Positions 43,767 to 52,863 of a DNA stretch of 64,000 nt are shown in pieces (within the stretch, counting starts at the first letter, position 1; each line of letters starts with the position of its first letter). The notes beneath the pieces are model-generated. The model saw only the letters and a list, made by a program, of their open reading frames with translations, was not told the DNA's origin and made no database searches. The position numbers were made by a program, and so were the translations under genes. Origin of the DNA: Micromonospora_I sp040659735 (GTDB lineage: Bacteria; Actinomycetota; Actinomycetes; Mycobacteriales; Micromonosporaceae); contig NZ_JBFANZ010000002.1 of assembly GCF_040659735.1 (NCBI RefSeq), positions 1-64,000 on the forward strand. The letters run 5' to 3'.

Positions 43767-45095
43767 TCAGACGGGTAGCTGCGGCGGTTGGGTGCCCACG
43801 ACGACGGCGTCCGGTGGCGGCTCGGGAGAACGCCGACGCGAGAGCCGCCGGATGCCGGTGTTGAGCACGGCCACCAGCGGCACCGAGACCAGGGCTCCGG
43901 TGATCCCGGCGAGCACGACGCCGGAGGCGATCGCCACGATCACCGCGAGCGGGTGGATGGCGACCGCCCGACCCATGATCAGCGGCTGCAGGACGTGTCC
44001 CTCCAACTGCTGCACCGCGATCACCGCGCCGAGAATGATCAACGCGGTCACCCAGCCGCTGTCGACGAGCGCGATGAGCACCGCGACCGCGCCGGAGAGC
44101 GCGGCGCCGACGATCGGGATGAACGCGCCGAGGAAGACCAGGGCGGCAAGGGGGAAGGCGAAGGGAATGTCGAACACCACGAGGACGAGACCGATGCCCA
44201 CGGCATCGATGAACGCGACGAGCACGGTGGCCCGGACGTAGGCCACGAGCGTCGCCCAGGAGGCCAGCCCGGCGTCGTCGACCCGCCAGCGGGCGTTGAT
44301 CGGCAGCAACCCGACGAGGAAGCGCCAGATTTTCCGGCCGTCGCGCAGGAAGAAGAAGGTCGCGAAAAGCACCAGCAGGGTCCCGGTGAGCACCTCGAAG
44401 AGGGTCGCCGCGGTCGAGACGGCGCCGCTGGTCAGCGACTCCGTGTGTTCGTCGATCCACTGCTGGCCGGCGTCGATGTAGCGGTTGAGTTGGCCGTCGG
44501 AGAGGTGCAGCGGGCCGGTCTTGAGCCACTCCTGGATCTTCCGGATGCCCCCGCTCGCGTTCTTGGAGAGCTGCGGCGCCCCGTTGATGAACTCGTTGAC
44601 CACCAGGGTGAGCGTCCCGATCACCGCGGCGAGCCCGCCGATCACCACCACCGCCGTCGCCAGCGAGCGGGGGAACCGTCCCCGCAGCAACCAGCCGACC
44701 GCCGGCGCGAGCAGCGCCGAGAGGAGCAGCGCGATGAGCAACGGAATGACGACGATCCGGACGGTGCCGATCACCTTGAGCAGCGCCCAGCCGACGATCC
44801 CGATGACGATCAGACGCCAGGACCAGGCCGCCGCGATCCGCAGACCGTGCGGAACGTCCGCGTCGTCCCGGCTCGAGGTCGACGGGTGACCGCCGCGCGG
44901 CGGCTCTCCACCCGCACCCGGCACCGCGACCGGCTGGTCCGGCACGCCGTCGTCGTGCTCACTGTGCCGGGGGTCGCTGCCGCGCGCCGGATTGCCGTCG
45001 CGCGCCTGCGACCGCGCGGAGCGGACCGAGGCCCGGCCCGTGTCGTAGGCGCGGCGCAGACTTCCACGGATCTGCTCGAACCGGCTCAAGCGCAC
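43767..45095 (-). CDS. AI-2E family transporter
   Basis: 442-residue PerM/AI-2E transporter family membrane protein. A polar N-terminus of about 90 residues precedes seven or eight helices; the family core FLGAFIPIVGAALSGAVAVL and the QQLEGHVLQPLIMG motif are clear. Despite the name, members export diverse solutes or ions. The GTG at 45095 is uncertain. Confidence 0.9.
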   Translation of the reverse strand: MRLSRFEQIRGSLRRAYDTGRASVRSARSQARDGNPARGSDPRHSEHDDGVPDQPVAVPGAGGEPPRGGHPSTSSRDDADVPHGLRIAAAWSWRLIVIGIVGWALLKVIGTVRIVVIPLLIALLLSALLAPAVGWLLRGRFPRSLATAVVVIGGLAAVIGTLTLVVNEFINGAPQLSKNASGGIRKIQEWLKTGPLHLSDGQLNRYIDAGQQWIDEHTESLTSGAVSTAATLFEVLTGTLLVLFATFFFLRDGRKIWRFLVGLLPINARWRVDDAGLASWATLVAYVRATVLVAFIDAVGIGLVLVVFDIPFAFPLAALVFLGAFIPIVGAALSGAVAVLIALVDSGWVTALIILGAVIAVQQLEGHVLQPLIMGRAVAIHPLAVIVAIASGVVLAGITGALVSVPLVAVLNTGIRRLSRRRSPEPPPDAVVVGTQPPQLPV

Positions 45096-45245
45096 CCCCT
45101 ACTTTGCGAATCGGTCTACCTACGGTAGCGGTCGGTAACAGCGCATCCGCGTCTATCAAGCCCTGAATTGCCCCCCACTTTCCCGAACCACGCCTGCCGT
45201 AACCACCCGGGAACGCCGGGCGGGGCGCACGGTACGGTTCCGAAC

Positions 45246-45584
45246 GTGACCGCCGACCCGCACACCGAGCAGGGCCTTCCCATCCGACTGCTGCACGACC
45301 GCGTCCTGGTCCGCGTCGAAGGCAACGAGGGTGAACGGCGTTCGACGGCCGGGATCCTGATCCCGGCGACCGCGTCCGTCGGCAAGCGGCTCTCCTGGGC
45401 CAGCGCCGTCGGCGTCGGCCCCCACGTCCGGTCCATCGTGGTCGGGGACAGGGTGCTCTTCGACCCCGACGAGCGGTCGGAGGTGGAGCTCCACGGCCGC
45501 GAGTACGTGCTGCTGCGGGAACGTGACGTGCACGCGGTGGCCGCCCAGCGGGTCGAGCCCAACTCGACCGGGCTCTACCTGTAG
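45246..45584 (+). CDS. divergent Cpn10 (GroES-like) protein
   Basis: 112-residue GroES-fold protein (IRLLHDRVLVRV ... STAGILIPATAS ... VVGDRVLFDPDER ... YVLLRERDVHAV). It keeps the barrel signature, but the mobile-loop region is followed by a WASAVGVGPH strand unlike canonical GroES, and the C-terminus has an extra tail (AAQRVEPNSTGLYL). No groEL adjoins; the groEL in this window is 13 kb away, and no CIRCE is seen here. The GTG at 45246 follows TACGGT (45233-45238) by seven bases. Confidence 0.85.
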   Translation: MTADPHTEQGLPIRLLHDRVLVRVEGNEGERRSTAGILIPATASVGKRLSWASAVGVGPHVRSIVVGDRVLFDPDERSEVELHGREYVLLRERDVHAVAAQRVEPNSTGLYL

Positions 45585-45628
45585 CGGCGTTCGACCGGTA
45601 GGAGCCGGCGACCTCGCGACGCCTCGGG

Positions 45629-47149
45629 TCAGCGGAATCCGGGCGGCGGGCCGTAGCCCCCGCCGGGCGGACCATAGCTCCCGGGCGGCGGGCCGTAGCC
45701 CGCTGGTGGCGCGGCGTGGCCCGGCCCCATCGGGTAGCCGGGGGCGCCGGGATAACCGGGCACCGCCGGCGCCGGCGCGAACACCACCGGGATCGGCACC
45801 ACCGGCTCGTCGGGCGCCTCCACCGTGCGCCGCACGCCGTCCGGGAACATCACCTGGTACCGCTCGCCGTCCCACACCGCGTCCGGCGCCTGCGGATCCC
45901 GGCCGACGAACACCTGTCGATAGGCCGCGATCGCGTCGAGCAGCCGTCGCTCCTCCATCGAGACCCGCGCGACATCGGCCGGGCGGGTGTCGAGGCCCCG
46001 CAACTGCCCGTCGCGGAGCAGCGCCAACTTCGTCGCGGCGGCCTGATACGCGCGCATCGCCTTGACTCCGGCGTCACCGGCGACCCGGCGCGCCCACCGT
46101 CGGGCCGAGTGCCGCCGGCCCAGGCTGCCCAGCGCGGCCACTTCCGGCGGCGAGAGCCAGCCGGCACGCACGTAGTCGGGGAGGACGCGCTCGGTGAGCC
46201 GCCCCTCCCAGCCGCGCAACCAGACCGCGAGCCCGACCATGCCGAAGAAGATCGGCACCATCACGCCGATGTAGCCGTAGAGCAGGATCAGGTTCTGGCC
46301 GGTGGCCGCGGCGAGCGACGGCATCAGGTTCCACGTGCCGTGCAGCATCATCGCCACCAACAGCCCGGCGAGCGGCGCCAGCCAGCGCACCCGGCGATCG
46401 GCGGCCCGCGAGGCGATGCCCAGGCCGACCCCCGTCATCGAGGTGAAGAGCGGGTGGGCGAAGCCGGTGAGCAGAATCCGCACGATGAAGATGGCGAAGA
46501 CGTTCTGCGCCCCCGTCGCCGGCCCGTACTGGTGGGCGCCGGCCGCGTAGCCGTGCCCGCCGAGGTAGAGGATGTTCTCCACCATGGCGAACCCGATCGC
46601 GGAAAAGCCACAGTAGACGATGCCGTCGGTGATGCCGGACCATTCGCGGCGACGGGCGGCGAAGAGCAGGATCGGCCCGAGCGCCTTCGTCAGCTCCTCG
46701 ATGAAGGGCGCGACGAGCACCGCCACCAACGCGTCCGGCAACCCCCAGCTCGCGAACAGGTCCGCCGCCCAACCGTTGACCTTCAACGACGCGGCGGTGG
46801 AGACGAACGCCCCCCAGGCGAAACAGAAGATCAGGTATCGCATCGGCTCGGGCTCGTAGCGGTCGAGCCAGAGGAAGCAGGCCACCAGGACGGGCACCGG
46901 CAGGATCGCCGCGACCAGCCCGATGACCAGCGCCTGGATGCCGAGACTCTCACCGAGGGTGAAGAGCATGAACACGGCGCACGCCGCGATCAGCACGATG
47001 ACGCCGGCCATCACCAGCCCGCGGCGCCACGCGCTCCGGCGCCCGGCCACCTTCTCGGGGAGGGGCGGCGCCGGCTGCGGTGAATGGAAGCTCCCAGGGG
47101 ACGGGGGCGTCGACGGATAAGGGTCCGCACCCGGCGGGAGGTCAACCAT
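45629..47149 (-). CDS. PrsW-family intramembrane metalloprotease
   Basis: 506-residue membrane protein. The PrsW core has about eight helices with Glu151-Glu152 in FIEELTKALG, a later FAHPLFTSMTG and an HGTWN motif, the conserved acidic and His residues of the family. PrsW in Bacillus cleaves an anti-sigma factor; the target here is unknown. A C-terminal cytoplasmic extension carries Pro/Gly/Tyr repeats (SYGPPGGGYGPP). The ATG at 47149 follows TAGGCT (47161-47156) by six bases. Confidence 0.9.
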   Translation of the reverse strand: MVDLPPGADPYPSTPPSPGSFHSPQPAPPLPEKVAGRRSAWRRGLVMAGVIVLIAACAVFMLFTLGESLGIQALVIGLVAAILPVPVLVACFLWLDRYEPEPMRYLIFCFAWGAFVSTAASLKVNGWAADLFASWGLPDALVAVLVAPFIEELTKALGPILLFAARRREWSGITDGIVYCGFSAIGFAMVENILYLGGHGYAAGAHQYGPATGAQNVFAIFIVRILLTGFAHPLFTSMTGVGLGIASRAADRRVRWLAPLAGLLVAMMLHGTWNLMPSLAAATGQNLILLYGYIGVMVPIFFGMVGLAVWLRGWEGRLTERVLPDYVRAGWLSPPEVAALGSLGRRHSARRWARRVAGDAGVKAMRAYQAAATKLALLRDGQLRGLDTRPADVARVSMEERRLLDAIAAYRQVFVGRDPQAPDAVWDGERYQVMFPDGVRRTVEAPDEPVVPIPVVFAPAPAVPGYPGAPGYPMGPGHAAPPAGYGPPPGSYGPPGGGYGPPPGFR

Positions 47150-47302
47150 TCCGCCAGCCTAGCCACCCCGTCCCCACCGGTGGATCTCCGATGCCCAAAC
47201 CGGGACCCTCGCCCGCCCGTTCCGGCGCAGGTCACGGGTGAGGACCACCCCTTGGTCACGCCCGCCCCGGCCGCCCGCGTGTTCGCGTACCCGGCGCGCC
47301 GG

Positions 47303-48475
47303 TCACGGATTCGATTCGCCCGCCCGGCCGAACGCCGCGCTCACCAGCCGGTCGACCTCGTCGGGGTCCGCGCCGGTGGCCCGGACCAGGTCGCTCGCCG
47401 TCGCGCGGAGCTGGGCGACCACGACGCTGCTGTTGAACCGCATCCCCGCCCCGTACGCCGCCCCGGCCTGCCGAACGCCGGCCAGCGCCCGCTCCCGCGC
47501 GCCCTCCGGCGACACCCCCTCGGTCAACTCGCGGCGCAACAGGGTGACCGCCTCGGCGAGCAGGCGGAGCCCGGCGGGAAGCTGCTCCGGCACCGGCTCG
47601 CCGTCATCGAGCATGGAGATGACCCTGCGGGTGAGCACACGCGTGTTGCGCAGCGCCCGTCCGAGGTATTCGGCGCTCTCCACGTACTGCGAAAGGGTCC
47701 CCCGCGCCCGCCAGCGCGCGGGCGCCAGCGTGGCGGTCTCGTTCGCGGCCTGGATGGCGTCCTGAAACGCGGCGAGCCGACGCTCCGCGTCCCGCATCCG
47801 GTCCAGCGCCTCACGGGCGCGGTCGGGGTCACGACCCTCCACGGCCTCGGCGGTCTCGGTGAGGCCGTGCGAGAGCAGGTCGAGCGCCGGGTTGGCGGCC
47901 CGCCGCACCACGGTGAGCGGGTTGAGCGGAAGCAGCAGCGCCATCACGCCCATGCCGACCAGACCACCGACGAGCGCGTCGAGGAACCGCTCGTAGTACA
48001 CACCGCCGCTGGGTGGGGCGAACGTCGCCACCAGCACCGCGGAGTTGGCGGACTGGGTCACGAGCCCCGAGCCCGTCCCGAGGAAGACCGCGACGATGAT
48101 GGCGAGGGTGACGACCAGCGTGATCTGCCAGGGGCCGCTGCCGATCACCAGGATCAGCGCATCGCCGATCGCGATGCCGACCGCGACCCCGATGACGAGT
48201 TCGAGCGCGCGGCGCAGCCGCTGACCGACGGAAGCGGCGAGCGTGATCACGGCCGAGATCGGGGCGAAGAACGGCTGCGCATGCCCGATGAGCGTTCCGG
48301 CGACCAGCCAGGCCAGCCCGGCGGCGAGCCCTGCCTGCAGCGCCAGCACGATGTTGACGCGGACGCGGTGGAAGCGGTCGCCGAGAGTCGCGGTCGAGTG
48401 GTGGCGCAGCCTGTCGAGGCCGTGGGTGAGGCGACCCCGGGCCGCGCTGGCCGGCTCGTTCTGCGCGGCCGCCAT
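47303..48475 (-). CDS. FUSC family membrane protein
   Basis: 390-residue protein of the fusaric acid resistance/aromatic acid exporter-like family (FUSC): six helices in the first 190 residues (FFAPISAVITLAASVGQRL is the signature) and a soluble helical C-terminus. Possibly exports aromatic acids. The ATG at 48475 follows TAATGT (48488-48483) by seven bases. Confidence 0.88.
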   Translation of the reverse strand: MAAAQNEPASAARGRLTHGLDRLRHHSTATLGDRFHRVRVNIVLALQAGLAAGLAWLVAGTLIGHAQPFFAPISAVITLAASVGQRLRRALELVIGVAVGIAIGDALILVIGSGPWQITLVVTLAIIVAVFLGTGSGLVTQSANSAVLVATFAPPSGGVYYERFLDALVGGLVGMGVMALLLPLNPLTVVRRAANPALDLLSHGLTETAEAVEGRDPDRAREALDRMRDAERRLAAFQDAIQAANETATLAPARWRARGTLSQYVESAEYLGRALRNTRVLTRRVISMLDDGEPVPEQLPAGLRLLAEAVTLLRRELTEGVSPEGARERALAGVRQAGAAYGAGMRFNSSVVVAQLRATASDLVRATGADPDEVDRLVSAAFGRAGESNP

Positions 48476-48549
48476 GTCCGGGACATTACCCGGATGACCG
48501 GCGCGAACCGCCGGAAAAAGGCAGGGGCGGCCGGAGGGAGACTGGTGAC

Positions 48550-49200
48550 GTGACGATGCTGATCGACCGGTGGCGGAGCGCCGTGCGGGGCGCGGGAGCG
48601 ACCGGCGACGAGGAGACGGTGACCGGCGCGGGCATCGAGTTGATCGAGCGGTGGCGCGAGCCGCAGCGGCACCACCACGACGTGACGCATCTCGACGCCG
48701 TGCTGTCCGTTGTGGACGGGCACGCCGACTTCGCCGCGGAACCCGATCTCGTGCGGCTCGCGGCGTGGTGGCACGACGCGGTCTACGACCCCCGGGCGGA
48801 CGGTGACCGCAATGAGCGGGAGAGCGCCGCCCTGGCCGGGCGGGTGCTGGCGGGGCTCGGCCTCGCGCCGGCCGCCGTGGCGGAGGTCGACCGGTTGGTG
48901 CTGCTCACCGCCGGCCACGCCGTCGATCCCGGTGACCGCGACGGGGCGCTGCTCTGCGACGCCGATCTCGGGGTGCTCGCGGGCGCTCCCGACGCCTACG
49001 ACCGCTACGCGGCGGCGGTCCGTCGCGAGTACGCCCATGTGCCGGCCGGGGCGTTCCGCGACGGACGGGCCGCGGTGCTCCGCCGGTTGCTCCGGCTCCC
49101 CGCCCTCTACCGGGTCCCGGCGCTGGCGGCGCGGTGGGAGGGACCGGCGCGGGCCAATCTCGCCCGGGAGTTGGCGGCGCTCGCGGCGGAGGAGGGCTAG
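48550..49200 (+). CDS. HD-domain predicted metal-dependent phosphohydrolase
   Basis: 216-residue protein of the predicted HD superfamily hydrolases: RHHHDVTHLDAVL (first His), WWHDAVYDP (HD, residues 75-76), and DADLGVLAG (late Asp). Substrate unknown. The GTG at 48550 follows GGAGGGAG by nine bases. Its stop overlaps the DUF4031 stop on the other strand in the palindrome CTAG. Confidence 0.88.
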   Translation: MTMLIDRWRSAVRGAGATGDEETVTGAGIELIERWREPQRHHHDVTHLDAVLSVVDGHADFAAEPDLVRLAAWWHDAVYDPRADGDRNERESAALAGRVLAGLGLAPAAVAEVDRLVLLTAGHAVDPGDRDGALLCDADLGVLAGAPDAYDRYAAAVRREYAHVPAGAFRDGRAAVLRRLLRLPALYRVPALAARWEGPARANLARELAALAAEEG

Positions 49201-49469
49201 GCGCTGCGCCGCACCGTGTGCTTCGGACGGCGTAGCCCGGCGGCGCGCAGCAGCCGGACGATCTCCCGCCCGGGCACCACCCGCGCGCCCAGCCACACCG
49301 CCATCCGGAACCGTTCGGCCGGGAGGTCGTAGTGGTCGCGGTCGAAGCCGCGGGGCGGCGCGCCGAGCATCTCGGCGAAGACATGCAGTTCCGCGTACGA
49401 CACGTCGCTGACCAGGTGGGACCAGAGCCGGCCACGGGCCGGCCAGGCGGGCGGGTCGACGTAGAGCAT
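49197..49469 (-). CDS. DUF4031 domain protein
   Basis: 90-residue DUF4031 protein (MLYVDPPAWPARGRLWSHLV ... HVFAEMLG). Function unknown. The ATG at 49469 is chosen because TACCGT (49482-49477) is seven bases upstream. Its TAG shares CTAG with the stop of the convergent HD gene. The GlcD gene starts 36 bases away in the other direction. Confidence 0.88.
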   Translation of the reverse strand: MLYVDPPAWPARGRLWSHLVSDVSYAELHVFAEMLGAPPRGFDRDHYDLPAERFRMAVWLGARVVPGREIVRLLRAAGLRRPKHTVRRSA

Positions 49470-49505
49470 GGCCGTCACGGTAGTCGGCGGGCTAGCCTGC
49501 CACGC

Positions 49506-50900
49506 ATGTCAGACCTTTTCGAGGAACTGCGCGCGGCGCTCCCCGAGGGCGCGGTGCTGACCGACCCCGACCTGCTCCGCGGTCACCAGCGTGACGAGGC
49601 CGACCTCTGCGCCGCCGGCATGCCGGCGGTCGTGGTCCGCCCGCGTACGACGGCGGAGGTGGTCGCCGTGGTGCGCGCCGCCGCGGCGCGCGGGATCCCG
49701 GTGGTCCCGCAGGGCGCCCGGACCGGCCTGGCGGGCGCGGCCAACGCGGTCGACGGCGCCATCGTCGTCTCGATGACGGCGATGGACGAGATCGTCGAGA
49801 TCGACCCGGTCAACCGCATCGCGGTGGTGCAGCCGGGTGTGGTCAACGCCGCTCTCTCGCGCGCGGTCGCGAAGCACGGTCTGCGCTATCCCCCCGACCC
49901 CGGCTCGTGGGAGTCGTCCACCATCGGTGGCAACGTCTCCACCAACGCGGGCGGAATGTGCTGCGTCAAGTACGGCGTCACCACGGAGTATGTGATCGGC
50001 CTGGAGGTCGTGCTCGCCTCGGGCGAGGTGCTGCGCACCGGCCGGCGGACCGCGAAGGGGGTTGCCGGGTACGACCTGACCCGGCTCTTCGTCGGCTCCG
50101 AGGGCACCCTCGGCATCATCACGCAGGTGACGGTGGCGCTGCGGCCGGCCGCCGAGGAGTCGCTCACCCTCGTCGCGGTCTTCCCGTCGACGGCGGCGGC
50201 CGGCGCGGCGGTCGCGGCGATCTCCTCGGCGGGGCTGACGCCGAGCCTGCTCGAACTGCTCGACCGGACCCACCTCGGGGCGATCGAGGCCTACCAGCCG
50301 ATGGGGCTGCGCACCGACGCGAAGGCGCTGCTGCTCGCGGCGGCCGACACGGGGACCCGGGCGGCGACGGAGCTGGAGCGGATCGCCGAGCTGTGCACCT
50401 CGGCCGGGGCGGACGAGGTCTACGCCGCCACCGACGCGGTGGAGGCCGCGGCGCTGCTGCAGGCCCGCCGGCTCGCACATCCGGCGATGGAGAAGTTCGC
50501 GGCGGACGCCTTTCCGGGTGGCAACGGAGGGCTCATCGTCGATGACGTCGCGGTGCCCCGCACCGCGCTGGCCGCGCTCCTCGACGGCGTCGAGACGGTC
50601 GCCGCGGAGTACGGGGTGGCGATCGGCGTCGTCGGCCACGCCGGCGACGGCAACCTGCACCCCAACATCGTGGTCGACCGGGCAGACCCGGCAAGCGTGG
50701 AGCGGGGGCGGCAGGCATTCGACGCGATCATGCGGCTCGCGCTGGGGATGGGTGGCACGTGCACCGGCGAGCACGGCGTCGGACTGCTCAAACGGGAGTG
50801 GCTGGCGCAGGAGATCGGGCCGGTCGGCGTGCGGGTGCACCAGGCGATCAAAGCGGCGCTGGACCCCGGCGGCCTGTTCAACCCCGGCAAGGTCTTCTAA
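49506..50900 (+). CDS. FAD-linked oxidase, GlcD/D-lactate dehydrogenase type
   Basis: 464-residue flavoprotein: FAD_binding_4 domain (PVVPQGARTGLAGAAN, SSTIGGNVSTNAGG) and FAD-oxidase C domain (GHAGDGNLHPN, GTCTGEHGVGLLK, LFNPGKVF). Oxidises a 2-hydroxy acid such as glycolate or D-lactate. No GlcE/GlcF subunits are present, so it resembles single-subunit D-lactate dehydrogenases. The ATG at 49506 follows TAGCCT (49493-49498) by seven bases. Confidence 0.9.
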   Translation: MSDLFEELRAALPEGAVLTDPDLLRGHQRDEADLCAAGMPAVVVRPRTTAEVVAVVRAAAARGIPVVPQGARTGLAGAANAVDGAIVVSMTAMDEIVEIDPVNRIAVVQPGVVNAALSRAVAKHGLRYPPDPGSWESSTIGGNVSTNAGGMCCVKYGVTTEYVIGLEVVLASGEVLRTGRRTAKGVAGYDLTRLFVGSEGTLGIITQVTVALRPAAEESLTLVAVFPSTAAAGAAVAAISSAGLTPSLLELLDRTHLGAIEAYQPMGLRTDAKALLLAAADTGTRAATELERIAELCTSAGADEVYAATDAVEAAALLQARRLAHPAMEKFAADAFPGGNGGLIVDDVAVPRTALAALLDGVETVAAEYGVAIGVVGHAGDGNLHPNIVVDRADPASVERGRQAFDAIMRLALGMGGTCTGEHGVGLLKREWLAQEIGPVGVRVHQAIKAALDPGGLFNPGKVF

Positions 50901-50945
50901 CGGGCTCCCGCCGCCTCTGCCGATCATGGAGTAGCGACGACGCGT

Positions 50946-52799
50946 CTACCTCGCGGCGGGCGTGGTACCGGGACTGGTGCCCGCGACGGTCGGCTGGGCC
51001 GGTCCGACCCCGCGGTCGGCGGCGAAGCCGCGCACATCGTGCGCGCCCATCCGGGCCGCGTCGGCGGTGGCGTCGTCGGGCATCCGCTGCGACTGCCGCT
51101 CCGCCTCCACCCGGGCCAGGTAGTGCTCCACCTCGCGGGCCCGCACCGCCGCGTCCCAACCCAACACCGAACCCATGATCTCGGCGGCCTGCTCGGCCGA
51201 CTCGGCGCCCCGGTGCGCGGTCTCGATGGAGATACGGGTCCGTCGCGTCAGCACGTCGTCCAGGTGCAACGCGCCTTCGTCCCGCGCGGCGTAGGCGATT
51301 TCCGCGGCGACATACTCCGGCGCGCCGGCGACCGGGGTGGCGAGAAGAGGATCGGCGGCGATCATCGCGAGCAGATGCACGGTGAGCGTGCCGTACCGCT
51401 CGAGCAGGTGCTCGACGACGCCGGCGGGGATGGCGTGCCGCCGGGCCAGGTCGGCCCGGTCGCGCCACATCGCCGCGAACCCGTCGGCGCCGAGCAGCGG
51501 CAGATCGGCGGTGCGCGAGGGGCGGTCCACCCCGAGCCGACGCACCGCGCGGTCCACCACGTCGCTCGCCATCACCCGGTAGGTGGTGTATTTGCCCCCG
51601 GCGACCAGCAGCAACCCGAGCATCGGCTCCACCACGGCGTGTTCGCGGGAGAGCTTGGAGGTCGAGTCGGCCTCGCCGGAGAGGAGCGGCCGGAGCCCCG
51701 CGTAGACGCCCTCGATGTCCGAGGTGGATAGCGGACGGTCGAGCACCGTGTTGACCTGCTCCAGCAGGTAGTCGATGTCGCGTGCCGAGGCCGCCGGATG
51801 CGACCGGTCCAACTGCCAGTCCGTGTCGGTGGTGCCGATGATCCAGTGGCCACCCCAGGGGATGACGAAGAGCACCGAGCTCGGCGTACGCAGGATCAGC
51901 CCGGCCTCGCCGGTGATCGCCGAGCGGGGCACGACGAGGTGCACGCCCTTGGACGCCCGTACCCGCAGACCTGGCCGGGCGCCGACGTCGTTGAGCATCT
52001 GCGCCATGTCGTCGCTCCACACCCCGGTGGCGGCGATGACCGTACGCGCGCGGACCTCGAACTCCGCGTCCGGCGAGTCGGGCGGCGCCTCCATGTCGCG
52101 GACCCGGACCCCGGTCACCTCGCGCGCCTCACGCAGCAACCCCACGGCGCGCGTGCTGGTGACGACGGCCGCGCCGAGGCTGGCCGCGGTGCGGGCCAGG
52201 GTGACCACGAGTCGCGCGTCGTCGACCTGGCCGTCGTAGTAGCGGATCGCCCCCGCGACGGCGTCCGCGCGCAGGCTCGGAAAGACCCGCCGCGCCCCCT
52301 CGCGGGTGAGGTGCCGGTGCAGGGGCATCCCCCGTCCGCCACCGAAGACGCCCGCGAACGCGTCGTAGGCCGCGACGCCCGCACCGTAGTAGGAGCGCCG
52401 CCAGGTGCGGGCGGGCAGGGAGGCCGGCCCGTGTCCGGCGGGGAGCGGTACGAGGATCGGCACCGGTCGCACCAGGTGCGGCGCGAGCCGGGTGGCGAGC
52501 AGGCCGCGCTCGGTCAACGCCTCGTGGACCAGGTGCAGCTCCAGCTGCTCCAGGTAGCGCAGGCCACCGTGGATCAGTTTGCTGGACCGGCTGGAGGTGC
52601 CGGCGGCGTAGTCACGGGCCTCGACGAGCGCGACCTTCAGGCCGCGGGCGGCGGCATCGACCGCCGCGCCCGCGCCGGTCACCCCACCGCCGATGATGAG
52701 GACGTCGAAGCGCTCGCCGCGCAGGCGGCGCAGGTCGGTGGCGCGGCGCAGCGGAGAGAGCTGGCCGGCGGTGTACCGGGACACGGCAGGGTCACGCAC
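50946..52799 (-). CDS. glpD: glycerol-3-phosphate dehydrogenase GlpD
   Basis: 617-residue membrane-associated aerobic glycerol-3-phosphate dehydrogenase: FAD motif IIGGGVTGAGAAVDAAARG, GTSSRSSKLIHGGLRYLE, and the GlpD C-terminal domain. Passes electrons to quinone. The GTG at 52799 follows TACCGT (52811-52806) by six bases and the gap contains GGAG. The last 60 residues are extended relative to usual length and end in a disordered Pro/Thr tail. Confidence 0.95.
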   Translation of the reverse strand: MRDPAVSRYTAGQLSPLRRATDLRRLRGERFDVLIIGGGVTGAGAAVDAAARGLKVALVEARDYAAGTSSRSSKLIHGGLRYLEQLELHLVHEALTERGLLATRLAPHLVRPVPILVPLPAGHGPASLPARTWRRSYYGAGVAAYDAFAGVFGGGRGMPLHRHLTREGARRVFPSLRADAVAGAIRYYDGQVDDARLVVTLARTAASLGAAVVTSTRAVGLLREAREVTGVRVRDMEAPPDSPDAEFEVRARTVIAATGVWSDDMAQMLNDVGARPGLRVRASKGVHLVVPRSAITGEAGLILRTPSSVLFVIPWGGHWIIGTTDTDWQLDRSHPAASARDIDYLLEQVNTVLDRPLSTSDIEGVYAGLRPLLSGEADSTSKLSREHAVVEPMLGLLLVAGGKYTTYRVMASDVVDRAVRRLGVDRPSRTADLPLLGADGFAAMWRDRADLARRHAIPAGVVEHLLERYGTLTVHLLAMIAADPLLATPVAGAPEYVAAEIAYAARDEGALHLDDVLTRRTRISIETAHRGAESAEQAAEIMGSVLGWDAAVRAREVEHYLARVEAERQSQRMPDDATADAARMGAHDVRGFAADRGVGPAQPTVAGTSPGTTPAAR

Positions 52800-52863
52800 C
52801 GCTCCACGGTAGCCCGGATCGGCGGATCCGTAGAGGTGTCACCCCCGTCGTACTGTGTCGCAC

